From contig PXPI01000097.1 of NCBI GenBank assembly GCA_003021905.1, forward strand, positions 1-34,643: a stretch of DNA of 34,643 nucleotides, in the 5' to 3' direction. The notes below the pieces were generated by a model. It saw nothing but the letters and a program-made list of their open reading frames with translations, had not been told where the DNA came from and searched no databases. The stretch is from Cyanobacteria bacterium SW_9_44_58. Its GTDB lineage: Bacteria > Cyanobacteriota > Cyanobacteriia > Cyanobacteriales > Rubidibacteraceae. The stretch's first letter is position 1. Each line of letters begins with the position of its first letter. Below, one piece after another: positions 8,392-16,549 of this stretch. The position numbers and the translations under genes were made by a program.

Positions 8392-9054
8392 ATGAAAACC
8401 TCTGATCCCAATCGGATTTTACGCCTTTTGCCCTTCATTGTTGGGGGGTTAGGAGGAACTTTATTATTAATCAATCGCATTGCAACTACTTCTTTAAGTT
8501 CATCACAAGCGCGTTCTGATGCGATTGGGGTTTTCCTCAGTGCAATTTTGATTTTAGTGGGATTAATTTGGCAACGAGTGCAACCGCGTTCACCAGAAGC
8601 CGTCACCTTAATTGGGGAAGAAGGATTTAAGTTATCTTCTAAATTATCTGAACAAGCCAGAACGGAATTAGCCTGGGCGTCTCATTTGTTGTTAACGAAT
8701 ACAGCCACGCGATCGCTGATTGTCTATTATCAGGGACAAGTCTTACTCCGTCGAGGGATTTTAGGAAATAATCCCAAGGTTGAACCAGGGCCAATTCTAC
8801 AAAGCGTTTTAGATAAGGAAAAACCCGTTTATTTAGTGAATTTAAAGATTTATCCGGGAAGAGTTGAATTTGACTATTTGCCCGAAAATACACAAGCTGT
8901 TATTTGCCAACCTATTGGCAAAGAAGGAGCTTTAATTCTGGCAGCTAATGCCCCGCGCAGTTATACTAAGCAAGATGAAAATTGGGTAGAAGGAATTGCG
9001 GATAAATTAAGTTATACCCTTTCTAAGACAGAATTGCCAGTAGAGAATAGTTAA
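8392..9054 (+). CDS. Cofactor assembly of complex C subunit B (CCB2/CCB4 family, DUF2930)
   Basis: Related to chloroplast CCB2/CCB4, which help attach the covalent haem ci to cytochrome b6 of the b6f complex. About 220 residues: two N-terminal membrane helices (about residues 12-30, LLPFIVGGLGGTLLLI, and 44-64, DAIGVFLSAILILVGLIW), then a soluble domain with GEEGFKLSSKLSE, WASHLLLTNTATRSLIVYY and CQPIGKEGALILAANAPRSY. The domain resembles a GAF-like fold, but I cannot prove that by eye. ATG 8392 is preferred over an in-frame TTG 8386. It follows rpaB by 32 nt. The call rests on recognition of the cyanobacterial family pattern; no catalytic motif is available to confirm it. Confidence 0.78.
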   Translation: MKTSDPNRILRLLPFIVGGLGGTLLLINRIATTSLSSSQARSDAIGVFLSAILILVGLIWQRVQPRSPEAVTLIGEEGFKLSSKLSEQARTELAWASHLLLTNTATRSLIVYYQGQVLLRRGILGNNPKVEPGPILQSVLDKEKPVYLVNLKIYPGRVEFDYLPENTQAVICQPIGKEGALILAANAPRSYTKQDENWVEGIADKLSYTLSKTELPVENS

Positions 9055-9202
9055 AGAAAAATGGTGTTAAGGACTTTAATATATCTGTGAGTTCAAAAAA
9101 AAGTATATATAACATTTCCCAGTCAGGTGAGGTACAGAAAAATAGGTACAAAAATGCCCTAAAGCTTAAACGGTGTACTCCATGAGTTCAATAATTGCTA
9201 TA

Positions 9203-10324
9203 TTATTTATTTTCCCAGAAAGAAGGAGCAATGTTTCCGGTTAAAAGATAATCATTGCCCAATTGTTCCCAACTAATATTTTCCAATATTAAAGCTTCTG
9301 TCATCTGCTTAAAACTTAAATCGCCAATGGGAGTGGGTGCTGTGACACCACCAATAATTTTCGGTGCAACAAACGCAAGAATCCGTTGAACCGTTCCGTC
9401 TTTAATTGCCTTAGCTGCTAACGTTCCGCCACATTCCCATAATACGTTGGATAATCCCCGTTTATAGAGATAATCCATGACAATTTTCGGTGTTAAAGGC
9501 GATAATTGAACAACTTCTACTCCTTGATTTTCTAATTCTTTTTGTTTTTGTGAATTTTCAGTTTCACTTAATACTAATGTTGGGGCTTGATCCGTGTTAA
9601 AAATATGAGCATCTGAGGATAAATTGAAAGTGCGAGTCAGAATAATTCGTAGCGGATTCTGCTCAGTTAATCCATGAGTGGTTAAATAGGGATTATCCTG
9701 ACGAACTGTATTGCCCCCAACTATAACAGCATCACATTTGGAACGTTCTTCATAAACGCGCCGACGCGCCGGTTTATTAGTAACCCAAGCACTGTGCCCA
9801 ATTGTGGTAGCAATTTTTCCATCTAAAGTCATGGCATACTTGAAAATGCCAAAGGGACGTTGATAGAGAATTCTTTGAATAAAGCCCGCATTCAGTTGAC
9901 GACAGGCATGTTCTTCTACTCCTACGACAACGGAAATTCCCGCTTCTTGTAGGCGTTTTGTTCCGCCAGCAGCACTAAAATTGGGATCAGCCATTCCGAT
10001 CACAACTTTTGCCACCCCAGCGGCAATGACTGCTTCGGAACAGGGAGGGGTATTTCCATAATGATTGCAGGGTTCTAGATTAACGTATAAGGTGCCGCCT
10101 CTGGCTTGTCCGCCAGCTTGAGCAAGGGCGAATACTTCGGCATGGGGTTGACCGAAACTGGGATGGTAGCCTTCCCCAACAATTGTTCCATTCTGAACAA
10201 CGACAGCCCCCACTAAGGGGTTAGGTGAGGTTTGGCCAATTCCTTTGCGGGCAAGTTGAAGACAACGTTGCATCATTGCCTGATCAAATGGAGTACCGAT
10301 ATCAGTGGGAGTTGTGTCGTCCAT
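9203..10324 (-). CDS. ribD: Bifunctional riboflavin biosynthesis deaminase/reductase
   Basis: Deaminates diaminohydroxyphosphoribosylaminopyrimidine and then reduces the ribosyl side chain, the second and third steps of riboflavin synthesis. The N-terminal cytidine-deaminase-like domain (about 1-150) shows SPNPLVGAVVV, the zinc site His61-Ala-Glu63 and PCNHYGNTPPC with Cys86 and Cys95. The C-terminal reductase domain (about 155-373) shows RPFGIFKYAMTLDGKIAT, the NADPH-site region AVIVGGNTVRQDNPYLT and LWECGGTLAAKAIKDG. Length 373 is normal. It is a single gene, convergent with the CCB gene (148 nt gap with no clear terminator) and divergent from the HAD gene across 150 AT-rich nt. No FMN riboswitch is recognisable in that short leader. 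Confidence 0.96.
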   Translation of the reverse strand: MDDTTPTDIGTPFDQAMMQRCLQLARKGIGQTSPNPLVGAVVVQNGTIVGEGYHPSFGQPHAEVFALAQAGGQARGGTLYVNLEPCNHYGNTPPCSEAVIAAGVAKVVIGMADPNFSAAGGTKRLQEAGISVVVGVEEHACRQLNAGFIQRILYQRPFGIFKYAMTLDGKIATTIGHSAWVTNKPARRRVYEERSKCDAVIVGGNTVRQDNPYLTTHGLTEQNPLRIILTRTFNLSSDAHIFNTDQAPTLVLSETENSQKQKELENQGVEVVQLSPLTPKIVMDYLYKRGLSNVLWECGGTLAAKAIKDGTVQRILAFVAPKIIGGVTAPTPIGDLSFKQMTEALILENISWEQLGNDYLLTGNIAPSFWENK

Positions 10325-10474
10325 AACCTTAACTGTGGTTTCTATGGTTTGTTGTTTTGTTATATTGTATAAGTTTTTCTAATTGAAAAAAGACCAAAAA
10401 TACTAGAAAACTTATTAAAAAATTGCTAATGTAAAGGAGGCTTGCCAAAACGTCGTTCCTGAAATATCAATTTT

Positions 10475-11254
10475 ATGATTTTAGAAACTCTCCCCAAAAT
10501 GGAATCTCTTTCTGAAGAGCATCAAAAAACTCAGGTGCTGACGGTATTTTGTGATTTTGACGGCCCCTTAGTTGATGTTTCAGATCGATATTACAACACG
10601 TATCAGATTGCTTTGAATAAAACTCGTGAGTATTATCAGAGTCAATCTCAGTGTTTACATCTGGAACCTCTCAGTAAGGAACAATTTTGGCAAATGAAGC
10701 AAGAACGGGTTTGCGATCAAGAAATTGCGTTGCGTTCCGGCTTAGAGATGGAACATATTCCCTATTTTGTTGAACAAGTTCGGACACTTGTCAATGAGTC
10801 ATTTTTATTAAAAAAGGATAAATTCCATCAGGGAGTGAATTGGGCATTAGCACTGTTGCATTCGCGAGGAGTACGCTTGGTTTTAGTGACATTGCGCTGT
10901 CAGCAACAAGTCACTCAGATATTGAATAATTATGGCTTATTACGATTATTTAGCGGGGTTTATGGAACCAGCGATGAAACAGCCGCTTATCGCAATAACG
11001 TAGAATGTAAAACTGCACTTTTAAGGCAAGCTGTTAGAGAACAAAATCATACGAAAAGCTGTATGGTTGGCGATACTGAAGCTGATGTTTTAGCAGCGAA
11101 AGCGTTAGGGATTCCTACTATTGCACTGACTTGCGGGGTACGCAGTTGCAATTATCTCCAACAGTTTGAACCGGATTATATTTATAGCGATTTGTTAACA
11201 ACTGCGCATTGTCTTCTTGGGATAACTCAATCCTGTATTCCAACGGAAGCTTAA
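10475..11254 (+). CDS. HAD-superfamily hydrolase (phosphatase-like)
   Basis: HAD family with a helical cap. Motif I is CDFDGPLVD with nucleophile Asp27 and general acid Asp29, motif II is the Thr in LVTLR, a lysine near KTALLR stands at motif III, and motif IV is MVGDTEADVLAAKALG. The substrate is unknown; phosphoglycolate- or pyrophosphatase-like members share this layout. Starts at ATG 10475 or 10499 are possible; a strong AAAGGAGG (10434-10441) lies too far upstream to serve either, and the TTG next to it runs into a stop after six codons. It is convergent with mreD with only 4 nt between the coding ends. Confidence 0.85.
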   Translation: MILETLPKMESLSEEHQKTQVLTVFCDFDGPLVDVSDRYYNTYQIALNKTREYYQSQSQCLHLEPLSKEQFWQMKQERVCDQEIALRSGLEMEHIPYFVEQVRTLVNESFLLKKDKFHQGVNWALALLHSRGVRLVLVTLRCQQQVTQILNNYGLLRLFSGVYGTSDETAAYRNNVECKTALLRQAVREQNHTKSCMVGDTEADVLAAKALGIPTIALTCGVRSCNYLQQFEPDYIYSDLLTTAHCLLGITQSCIPTEA

Positions 11255-11258
11255 ATGA

Positions 11259-11795
11259 TTATTCCTTTTCTAGCATTTGCCAGCAGTAATTGAGGGGATA
11301 ATAAATGACGGGTGCCCACAAACTGCTTAATAAAGCTGAAACAATGGCAATTTGCTGATGTTGGGTCCAAATGGGAATTAAGCGAGAAAAATCAATTAGG
11401 GTATATTGCACTGCGGTAAAAGTTTCAGCCACAACTGCCATGGCAAAAACAATCAGGGCAATGGAGATAAAATCTTCCTGAATATATTTTTCTTTTTCAA
11501 TCCGTCCGGTTAAAAAACCAACAAGGGCTAAACTAAGGACATGAGAAGGATTAGCAAGGGTCATCCCATCTTGAATTAAACCGGCGACAACTCCCGCGAT
11601 CGCGCCTTGCCAAGGTTGACGCTTAATGCTCCAAGCCACAACCCAAATTAATAACCAATGGGGACCTAACCCTAATAAGACCGTTCCCGGAAACCGAGTT
11701 GGCAAAAGCAAACTGCAAAAAATTAGAGAACTAACCGTCACTAAACAATTGAGCAGATAACGTTGAATGGGAGACAAGGAATAGATAATGCGCAA
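11259..11795 (-). CDS. mreD: Rod shape-determining protein MreD
   Basis: Small integral membrane protein of the elongasome that works with MreB and MreC. The 178 residues contain about five hydrophobic helices (for example CLVTVSSLIFCSLLLP, WLLIWVVAWSI, ISIALIVFAMAVVAETF) and the family-typical Gly-rich stretch GAIAGVVAGLIQDG followed by ALVGFLTGRIEKEKY. The start is TTG at 11793-11795 without a visible Shine-Dalgarno. It is not beside mreB or mreC here; the upstream co-oriented gene is a vWA protein. Membrane topology and the GLIQDG motif make MreD the best fit, though sequence divergence in this family is high. Confidence 0.72.
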   Translation of the reverse strand: MRIIYSLSPIQRYLLNCLVTVSSLIFCSLLLPTRFPGTVLLGLGPHWLLIWVVAWSIKRQPWQGAIAGVVAGLIQDGMTLANPSHVLSLALVGFLTGRIEKEKYIQEDFISIALIVFAMAVVAETFTAVQYTLIDFSRLIPIWTQHQQIAIVSALLSSLWAPVIYYPLNYCWQMLEKE

Positions 11796-11812
11796 TTAGC
11801 AATTTTAATGTG

Positions 11813-11841
11813 TCCCCCCTTTGAATCGGAAATAGGGGGGA
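11813..11841. repeat. C6/G6 hairpin between vWA gene and mreD
   Basis: TCCCCCCT (11813-11820) is perfectly complementary to AGGGGGGA (11834-11841), leaving a 13-nt loop. It lies in the 54-nt gap after the vWA stop and before mreD. Hairpins of this C-run/G-run type recur between genes in many cyanobacterial genomes. No U-tract follows on the minus strand, so it is more likely a repeat element or processing/attenuation structure than a classical terminator. Confidence 0.5.
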
Positions 11842-11849
11842 TCTGTTAA

Positions 11850-12473
11850 TTAATCTGTAATGGCCTTCAAAAGGACTTCCGAGAGACTGCTGTTTCCCAT
11901 TTCTGTCATAGTAATGGTATCAACAATATCAAATTTGGCTCCGGCTTCTAATAATTGATCATCAAGGGCTTTTAAATATTCAGTTACTTTGGGATCATCT
12001 CCCACTTGCACTAGAGAAATGCCTAATTCATCATCGCGATCCAGACGGCGAGAGGTTTCAATAATCAAACGCATAATGCCTTTGCGATCTTCGGGTTCGC
12101 CATCGGTAATCACGAGAAAGATTTCTCCATTGGGTTTGCTAGCACCGCTTTGTTTACGCTGAAAATAGTTGTCCACAGCATCTTCTAAAACATCGTATAA
12201 ATTGGTCTTGCCCATGGGATCATTTTCAGCATAAATTTCGGCGACCTTATCTGATGTTACATTATCATACCGCTTAAAGCGACTGGAGAATAAATAGACG
12301 GTAATGCCATCAGAGTCATATTGTTCGCACTGTTGTGCTAAGGCATAAGTGGATTCTTCAGCAACTTCCCATCGAGTTTTGCCACCGGGTTGATCTTGGG
12401 TAGCCATACTCTGGCTTTTGTCAATTATTAGCGTATAATCGCGATCGCTGATTTGCGGCTGGCTTTGTTTCAC
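11850..12473 (-). CDS. von Willebrand factor type A domain protein
   Basis: A single vWA domain of 207 residues with a complete MIDAS metal site: DKSQS at 18-22 (DxSxS), Thr90 in MGKTNLYD and Asp124 in ITDGEPED. No signal peptide or transmembrane helix is seen, so it is probably cytosolic and acts through Mg-dependent protein binding. The GTG start has GGGGAGG about 10 nt upstream. It follows ndhN by 36 nt on the same strand, suggesting one transcript. A role in NDH-1 or other complex assembly would fit how soluble vWA proteins often work, but that is inference from position only. Confidence 0.85.
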   Translation of the reverse strand: MKQSQPQISDRDYTLIIDKSQSMATQDQPGGKTRWEVAEESTYALAQQCEQYDSDGITVYLFSSRFKRYDNVTSDKVAEIYAENDPMGKTNLYDVLEDAVDNYFQRKQSGASKPNGEIFLVITDGEPEDRKGIMRLIIETSRRLDRDDELGISLVQVGDDPKVTEYLKALDDQLLEAGAKFDIVDTITMTEMGNSSLSEVLLKAITD

Positions 12474-12509
12474 GGTTGACGTAACCTCCCCATGTGATTG
12501 TGCAATGAT

Positions 12510-12986
12510 CTAGGCGGCTTCTAGCACTGACGATAGTTTTTCCCAACGGAAAACGCGATCGCCTCCCAACTCCACAACAATTTTGACTCGCGGTTCAATT
12601 TCGTGAAACTTAGCCAAATAGCTTAATTCCTGACGAGAGAACACAACTCCTTCAATAATCCATAAAACCAACCCTTTTTTACGTTCAGGGAGCATTTCTA
12701 ATTCCGAATCCACAATGGGGGGTAAATAATACGTATCCCCAACAGCCGCAGTTTGACCAATATTTTTTTTGCCTAGGTGAGGATGACGCACCCCATGAAC
12801 TCCTTTTAAATAAGAGGCAGGATCGCCAAGGCCTTTTGCCGATAAACGAAGGGTTACATAACCTTTAGTTCGCAAACGGCGTTGGTAGCGTCCTTCAAAA
12901 CCGCCTTCCAAGGGAGCATAAACACCAACGGCTCCCGATTGTTCCAGATCGCGAATAAATTTCTTGCCAGTGGTCAGTAATGCCAT
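12510..12986 (-). CDS. ndhN: NAD(P)H-quinone oxidoreductase subunit N
   Basis: Subunit of the oxygenic-phototroph-specific part of NDH-1 on thylakoid membranes, used in cyclic electron flow, respiration and CO2 uptake. The 158 residues follow the family closely: MALLTTGKKFIRDLEQSGA, VYAPLEGGFEGRY, LSAKGLGDPASYLKGVHGVR, HLGKKNIGQTA, KKGLVLWIIEGVVFSRQEL and VVELGGDRVFRWE. No membrane helix, as expected for this peripheral subunit. The ATG start is clear. This gene alone places the organism among cyanobacteria. It is divergent from the ribosomal-protein cluster and followed by the vWA gene. Confidence 0.97.
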   Translation of the reverse strand: MALLTTGKKFIRDLEQSGAVGVYAPLEGGFEGRYQRRLRTKGYVTLRLSAKGLGDPASYLKGVHGVRHPHLGKKNIGQTAAVGDTYYLPPIVDSELEMLPERKKGLVLWIIEGVVFSRQELSYLAKFHEIEPRVKIVVELGGDRVFRWEKLSSVLEAA

Positions 12987-13475
12987 ATCTCACTTTAATT
13001 TTTATGAAAAATCCTCAAACTTTATTCTGACACACTCTTACCGATGCCAAACAATCTTCATCTCCCTTTGAAAAAAAATGCCCTCACTGTTGCATAAATT
13101 GTTTAATTTTGATATGCTTTATGGTTGTGGCTCAAAAATCGCTTTGTAGCAGTCTGTATCCGTAACGACCATTTAATTGGCATTTGCGTTGACATTTGTC
13201 AAAGAACAGCAAGCTTGTTAGTTCAAATCACGGAAGCAACTGCTACCATAAAATTAGCGTGAGATAAATGACTGCTCTTGTCGTATCGTTAGGATACTGA
13301 AGAAAAGTTCAATCTAATGAGCGTTTTCTTTAAGTCTTAACGAAACTCCAGCGACAAAAACAGCTGTATTTCTAAACTGCTCAGCTTAATTTGCCCATTA
13401 TCCTCTCACCCACCTTCAGAGTCGGTGACAAGGATATTGAGCCAGGAGCGACAAAAAATCTAAACTTAAGCGAAA

Positions 13476-13510
13476 TTGAAGACGCTAAAAAATTGAGTAA
13501 CGTCTTTCAA
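13476..13510 (+). promoter_or_regulatory. Leader hairpin upstream of rplC
   Basis: TTGAAGACG (13476-13484) pairs with CGTCTTTCAA (13501-13510), nine pairs with one bulged T, around an A-rich 16-nt loop. It lies about 80 nt before the rplC start in the long leader. Ribosomal-protein operons are often feedback-controlled by a ribosomal protein binding such a structure. That role is inference here. Confidence 0.4.
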
Positions 13511-13547
13511 ACTTCTGTTTGAGCTATCTCGGCAAATCATGCTGTTT

Positions 13548-13571
13548 AGATTAAAGTGATGTTGTTAATCT
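13548..13571 (+). promoter_or_regulatory. Hairpin abutting the rplC Shine-Dalgarno
   Basis: AGATTAA (13548-13554) pairs perfectly with TTAATCT (13565-13571), leaving a 10-nt loop. The right arm ends 2-3 nt before the AAAGGGGG ribosome-binding site (13574-13581) of rplC, so folding could affect ribosome access. The stem is short and AT-rich and may be weak. Confidence 0.35.
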
Positions 13572-13587
13572 CAAAAGGGGGAAACCT

Positions 13588-14235
13588 GTGTCTGTCGGCT
13601 TAATGGGTCAAAAACTGGGAATGACTCAAATTTTTGACCAAGAACAAGGAACTGCAATTCCAGTAACAGTAATCGAACTTGGTCCGTCCACTGTCACTCA
13701 AATTAAAACACCTAACACGGATGGTTATCGTGCCATTCAAGTGGGCTATCACACGGTTAAAGAAAAAAAACTGACCCAGCCGGAAAAGGGACATTTAAAA
13801 AAAGCAAATGCGCCTAACCTGCGTCATCTGAAAGAATATCGAGTTGCCGATACTAGTGAGTATGAACTTGGACAGTCTTTAACCGTAGATTTGTTCAGTG
13901 AGGGCCAATTGGTTGATGTCAGAGGAACGAGCATTGGCCGAGGATTTGCCGGCTATCAAAAGCGCCATAAATTTTCACGGGGCCCCAAAACCCACGGTTC
14001 TAAAAACTATCGCTCTCCCGGTTCTATTGGTCCAGGAAGCACCCCAGGACGAACTTATCCCGGTACTCGAATGGCAGGACGCATGGGCAGCCAAACCGTA
14101 ACCATTCGCAAATTGAAAGTTCTCCGAGTCGATAGTGAGAGAAATTTAATTCTCGTTAAGGGGTCAATTCCAGGTAAATCAGGAGGACTATTAAGTATTA
14201 CTCCCAGTAATTTAGTGGGTGCTAGTGCAAATTAA
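13588..14235 (+). CDS. rplC: Large ribosomal subunit protein L3 (uL3)
   Basis: Binds 23S rRNA near the peptidyl-transferase centre and starts 50S assembly. The 215 residues begin [16 protein letters not shown] and contain the diagnostic loop [17 protein letters not shown] with [20 protein letters not shown]. The start is GTG at 13588, supported by AAAGGGGG ending 6 nt upstream and by homology. It is first in the cluster because in cyanobacteria rpsJ (S10) sits elsewhere, normally with the tuf genes. It follows the 600-bp leader and so is the likely target of any operon-wide control. Confidence 0.97.
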   Translation: MSVGLMGQKLGMTQIFDQEQGTAIPVTVIELGPSTVTQIKTPNTDGYRAIQVGYHTVKEKKLTQPEKGHLKKANAPNLRHLKEYRVADTSEYELGQSLTVDLFSEGQLVDVRGTSIGRGFAGYQKRHKFSRGPKTHGSKNYRSPGSIGPGSTPGRTYPGTRMAGRMGSQTVTIRKLKVLRVDSERNLILVKGSIPGKSGGLLSITPSNLVGASAN

Positions 14236-14276
14236 ATTGCGTTATACAAAGCTGATGAAGATTAAAATAATTAACT

Positions 14277-14909
14277 ATGGTTAACTGTGTTGTTAAAAAT
14301 TGGCAAGGAGAAGAGGTTGGACAAGCCAGTCTAAACCTCAAAATTGCTGACCCCGAAACAGCAGAACATATTGTCCATCGAGCAGTGGTACGCCAAACCA
14401 CAAATGCTCGTCAAGGAAGTGCTTCTACTAAAACTCGTTCGGAAGTTCGCGGCGGCGGACGCAAACCCTGGCGGCAAAAAGGAACGGGACGCGCTCGTGC
14501 CGGTTCTACCCGTTCTCCCTTATGGCGAGGTGGCGGTGTCATTTTTGGGCCTAAGCCTCGCGACTATAACGTCAAAATGAATCGCAAAGAGCGACGTTTG
14601 GCCTTAAGAACAGCGCTAGCCAATCGGGGAGAAGATTTGTTGGTCGTGGAGCCGTTTGGCGATCAACTTCCTCAACCGAAAACCAAAGAGCTAGCGCAAG
14701 CGATGATTCGTTGGGGAATTGAACCAGGGGTCAGAGTGCTCATGATTCTTGATGAACTCCCAGAAACGGTGTTTTTGTCAGCACGGAATATGCCAAATGT
14801 CAAAATTATACGGGCTAATAGCTTAAATATTTACGATATTTTAGCGGCTGACAAAATTGTCACCACCCCTAATGCTATTGAGCAAATTCAGGAGGTTTAT
14901 AGTGACTGA
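14277..14909 (+). CDS. rplD: Large ribosomal subunit protein L4 (uL4)
   Basis: 50S protein lining the exit tunnel. Its 210 residues include the extended-loop region [22 protein letters not shown] with [20 protein letters not shown], and the C-terminal globular part [20 protein letters not shown]. In E. coli L4 represses its own operon; whether that happens here is unknown. The start ATG has only a weak ribosome-binding site 41 nt after rplC. The 3' end overlaps the start of rplW by 8 nt. Confidence 0.97.
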   Translation: MVNCVVKNWQGEEVGQASLNLKIADPETAEHIVHRAVVRQTTNARQGSASTKTRSEVRGGGRKPWRQKGTGRARAGSTRSPLWRGGGVIFGPKPRDYNVKMNRKERRLALRTALANRGEDLLVVEPFGDQLPQPKTKELAQAMIRWGIEPGVRVLMILDELPETVFLSARNMPNVKIIRANSLNIYDILAADKIVTTPNAIEQIQEVYSD

Positions 14910-15204
14910 AAAAAAAGAGCGAGATTTAATTGATTTAGTCCGCACTCCGGTGATTACGGAAAAAGCGACGATTCTCTTAGAACAGAACAAATATGTCTTT
15001 GATGTGGCCAAACATGCTACCAAACCCGATATTAAAGCAGCGATTGAAACGCTGTTTGATGTCAAAGTGACAAAAGTGAATGTCCAAAATTTGCCCCGCC
15101 AAAAACGGCGTATGGGAAGATTTATGGGGACAAAACCGCAATATAAGCGAGCCATTGTCACCCTGGCTGAAGACGATAGTATTACTCTCTTCCCAGAAGT
15201 TTAA
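14902..15204 (+). CDS. rplW: Large ribosomal subunit protein L23 (uL23)
   Basis: 50S protein at the tunnel exit, the docking point for SRP and trigger factor. 100 residues starting [21 protein letters not shown], with [19 protein letters not shown] and the rRNA-binding [17 protein letters not shown]. The start is GTG at 14902: AGGAGG (14890-14895) lies 6 nt upstream and the N-terminus then matches the family; a longer reading from 14857 is out of keeping with homologues. It overlaps rplD by 8 nt, suggesting translational coupling. Confidence 0.96.
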   Translation: MTEKKERDLIDLVRTPVITEKATILLEQNKYVFDVAKHATKPDIKAAIETLFDVKVTKVNVQNLPRQKRRMGRFMGTKPQYKRAIVTLAEDDSITLFPEV

Positions 15205-15260
15205 TCGTTGCCTGTTATTGATTGTTGAGGCTTTCTTCCTTGTTAATAATACAATAATTA

Positions 15261-15280
15261 ATCTCGCCATATCTCGCCAT
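15261..15280 (+). repeat. Exact tandem decamer in the rplW-rplB gap
   Basis: The unit ATCTCGCCAT occurs twice, head to tail, in the 153-nt gap between rplW and rplB. It is too short for anything but a slippage product or a two-site binding element; no function can be assigned. Confidence 0.5.
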
Positions 15281-15304
15281 TTTCCAGGTTAAAAAACACT
15301 AAAA

Positions 15305-15317
15305 TGGCAAATTGCCA
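15305..15317. promoter_or_regulatory. 13-nt palindrome before rplB
   Basis: TGGCAA-A-TTGCCA is a perfect inverted repeat about 40 nt ahead of the rplB ATG. It resembles an operator in form, but no matching regulator is known to me. The surrounding gap is unusually long for this cluster. Confidence 0.3.
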
Positions 15318-15357
15318 ACACTAATTCTATTGTCCTAATCTCAATCTTGTCTTAAAT

Positions 15358-16185
15358 ATGAGTATTAGATCTTATCGACCTTACACCCCAGGTACGCGAC
15401 AAGCAACTGTTTCGGATTTTGCGGAAATTACCCGCTCTAAACCGGAAAAGGGGCTGACCAAACATAAACATCGTTGTAAAGGACGAAATAATCGCGGTGT
15501 GATTACCAGTCGCCGTCGAGGTGGCGGTCATAAACGCCGTTATCGATTCATTGATTTTCGTCGAAATAAACATAATGTTCCGGCAAAAGTGACCGCGATC
15601 GAGTATGATCCAAATCGCAATGCCCGAATTGCCCTCTTGCATTATCAAGATGGCGAAAAACGTTATATTCTCTGGCCTGCTGGTTTAAATGTTGGGGATA
15701 CAGTCATCTCTGGTGAAAATGTTTCCTTTGACATTGGCAATGCTGTGCCGTTAAGTCGCATTCCGCTAGGAACAGAAGTTCACAATATTGAGTTAGTGGC
15801 TGGCAAAGGCGGGCAAATTGTAAGAGCTGCCGGTACTGCAGCCCAAGTTGTTGCCCGAGAAAAAGGTTACGTTAGTCTCAAACTTCCTTCCCGAGAAGTA
15901 CGCATGGTACGTCAAGAATGCCTTGCTACGATTGGTCGCGTCGGCAATTCTGAACATCGCAACTTAACGCTTGGGAAAGCTGGAAGATCGCGCCATCTAG
16001 GACGACGGCCAAAAGTTCGGGGTAGCGTAATGAACCCCGTCGATCACCCCCATGGCGGTGGGGAAGGTCGCGCTCCGATTGGCCATGCTAGTCCCCTTAG
16101 TCCTAAGGGCAAACGAACCTTAGGCGCGAAAACTCGGAAATCCAAGAAGAACAGCGATAAATTAATTGTTCGTCGCCGTTCTTAA
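15358..16185 (+). CDS. rplB: Large ribosomal subunit protein L2 (uL2)
   Basis: Core 50S protein needed for subunit joining and peptidyl-transferase activity. The 275 residues begin [21 protein letters not shown], contain [16 protein letters not shown] and the universally conserved segment around [19 protein letters not shown], whose His is essential in other bacteria. It ends in the basic tail [15 protein letters not shown] at 15358 has no strong ribosome-binding site. It follows a 153-nt gap after rplW, the largest in the first half of the cluster. Confidence 0.98.
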   Translation: MSIRSYRPYTPGTRQATVSDFAEITRSKPEKGLTKHKHRCKGRNNRGVITSRRRGGGHKRRYRFIDFRRNKHNVPAKVTAIEYDPNRNARIALLHYQDGEKRYILWPAGLNVGDTVISGENVSFDIGNAVPLSRIPLGTEVHNIELVAGKGGQIVRAAGTAAQVVAREKGYVSLKLPSREVRMVRQECLATIGRVGNSEHRNLTLGKAGRSRHLGRRPKVRGSVMNPVDHPHGGGEGRAPIGHASPLSPKGKRTLGAKTRKSKKNSDKLIVRRRS

Positions 16186-16247
16186 ATCATCAAACGATTT
16201 TCTAGAAACATTCCTTTTGACGCTTAACTATAGAGAAGGAAAAAATT

Positions 16248-16526
16248 ATGGGTCGCTCATTAAAAAAAGGTCCCTACGTTGACGACAAACTCCTGCAAAA
16301 AATTGAGAAACTCAACGCAGCGGACAAAAAAGAAGTTATTAAAACCTGGGCTAGAGCCTGTACCATTATTCCGCAAATGGTTGGGCACACAATTGCGGTT
16401 TACAACGGCAAACAGCATGTTCCCATTTTTATTAGTGACCAAATGGTGGGACACAAACTGGGAGAATTCGCTCCGACTCGCACCTTTCGCGGACACGCCA
16501 AAAGCGACAAAAAAGCACGAAGATAA
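16248..16526 (+). CDS. rpsS: Small ribosomal subunit protein S19 (uS19)
   Basis: Head protein of the 30S subunit, contacting S13 and the A-site region. 92 residues with the typical start [19 protein letters not shown] and the core [20 protein letters not shown], then [24 protein letters not shown] about 10 nt upstream supports the ATG. It lies between rplB and rplV as in all cyanobacterial clusters. Confidence 0.97.
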   Translation: MGRSLKKGPYVDDKLLQKIEKLNAADKKEVIKTWARACTIIPQMVGHTIAVYNGKQHVPIFISDQMVGHKLGEFAPTRTFRGHAKSDKKARR

Positions 16527-16549
16527 ACTGAATTCGCGAGGAAACCATC

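Larger units (their letters stand above)
12987..13587. promoter_or_regulatory. 600-bp gene-free leader between ndhN and rplC
   Basis: I see no ORF longer than about 17 codons and no RNA gene. It should hold the divergent promoters for ndhN and for the ribosomal cluster. A possible plus-strand promoter is TTGCAT (13090-13095), 17 nt, TATGCT (13113-13118), weak in both boxes. A perfect inverted repeat TTGACA/TGTCAA lies at 13189-13202; its left half equals a consensus -35, but no good -10 stands at the right distance. Two hairpins lie nearer to rplC (listed separately). If transcription starts at the candidate promoter, the rplC leader would be over 450 nt. Confidence 0.5.

Noticed and set aside
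10434-10462. Mini-ORF with a perfect Shine-Dalgarno before the HAD gene (MPKRRS)
   Set aside because: The TTG directly abuts AAAGGAGG with no spacing, and six codons give no evidence of function; possibly a relic of an older start.
10325-10474. FMN riboswitch upstream of ribD
   Set aside because: The 150-nt intergenic region is AT-rich and lacks the conserved GC-rich RFN helices.
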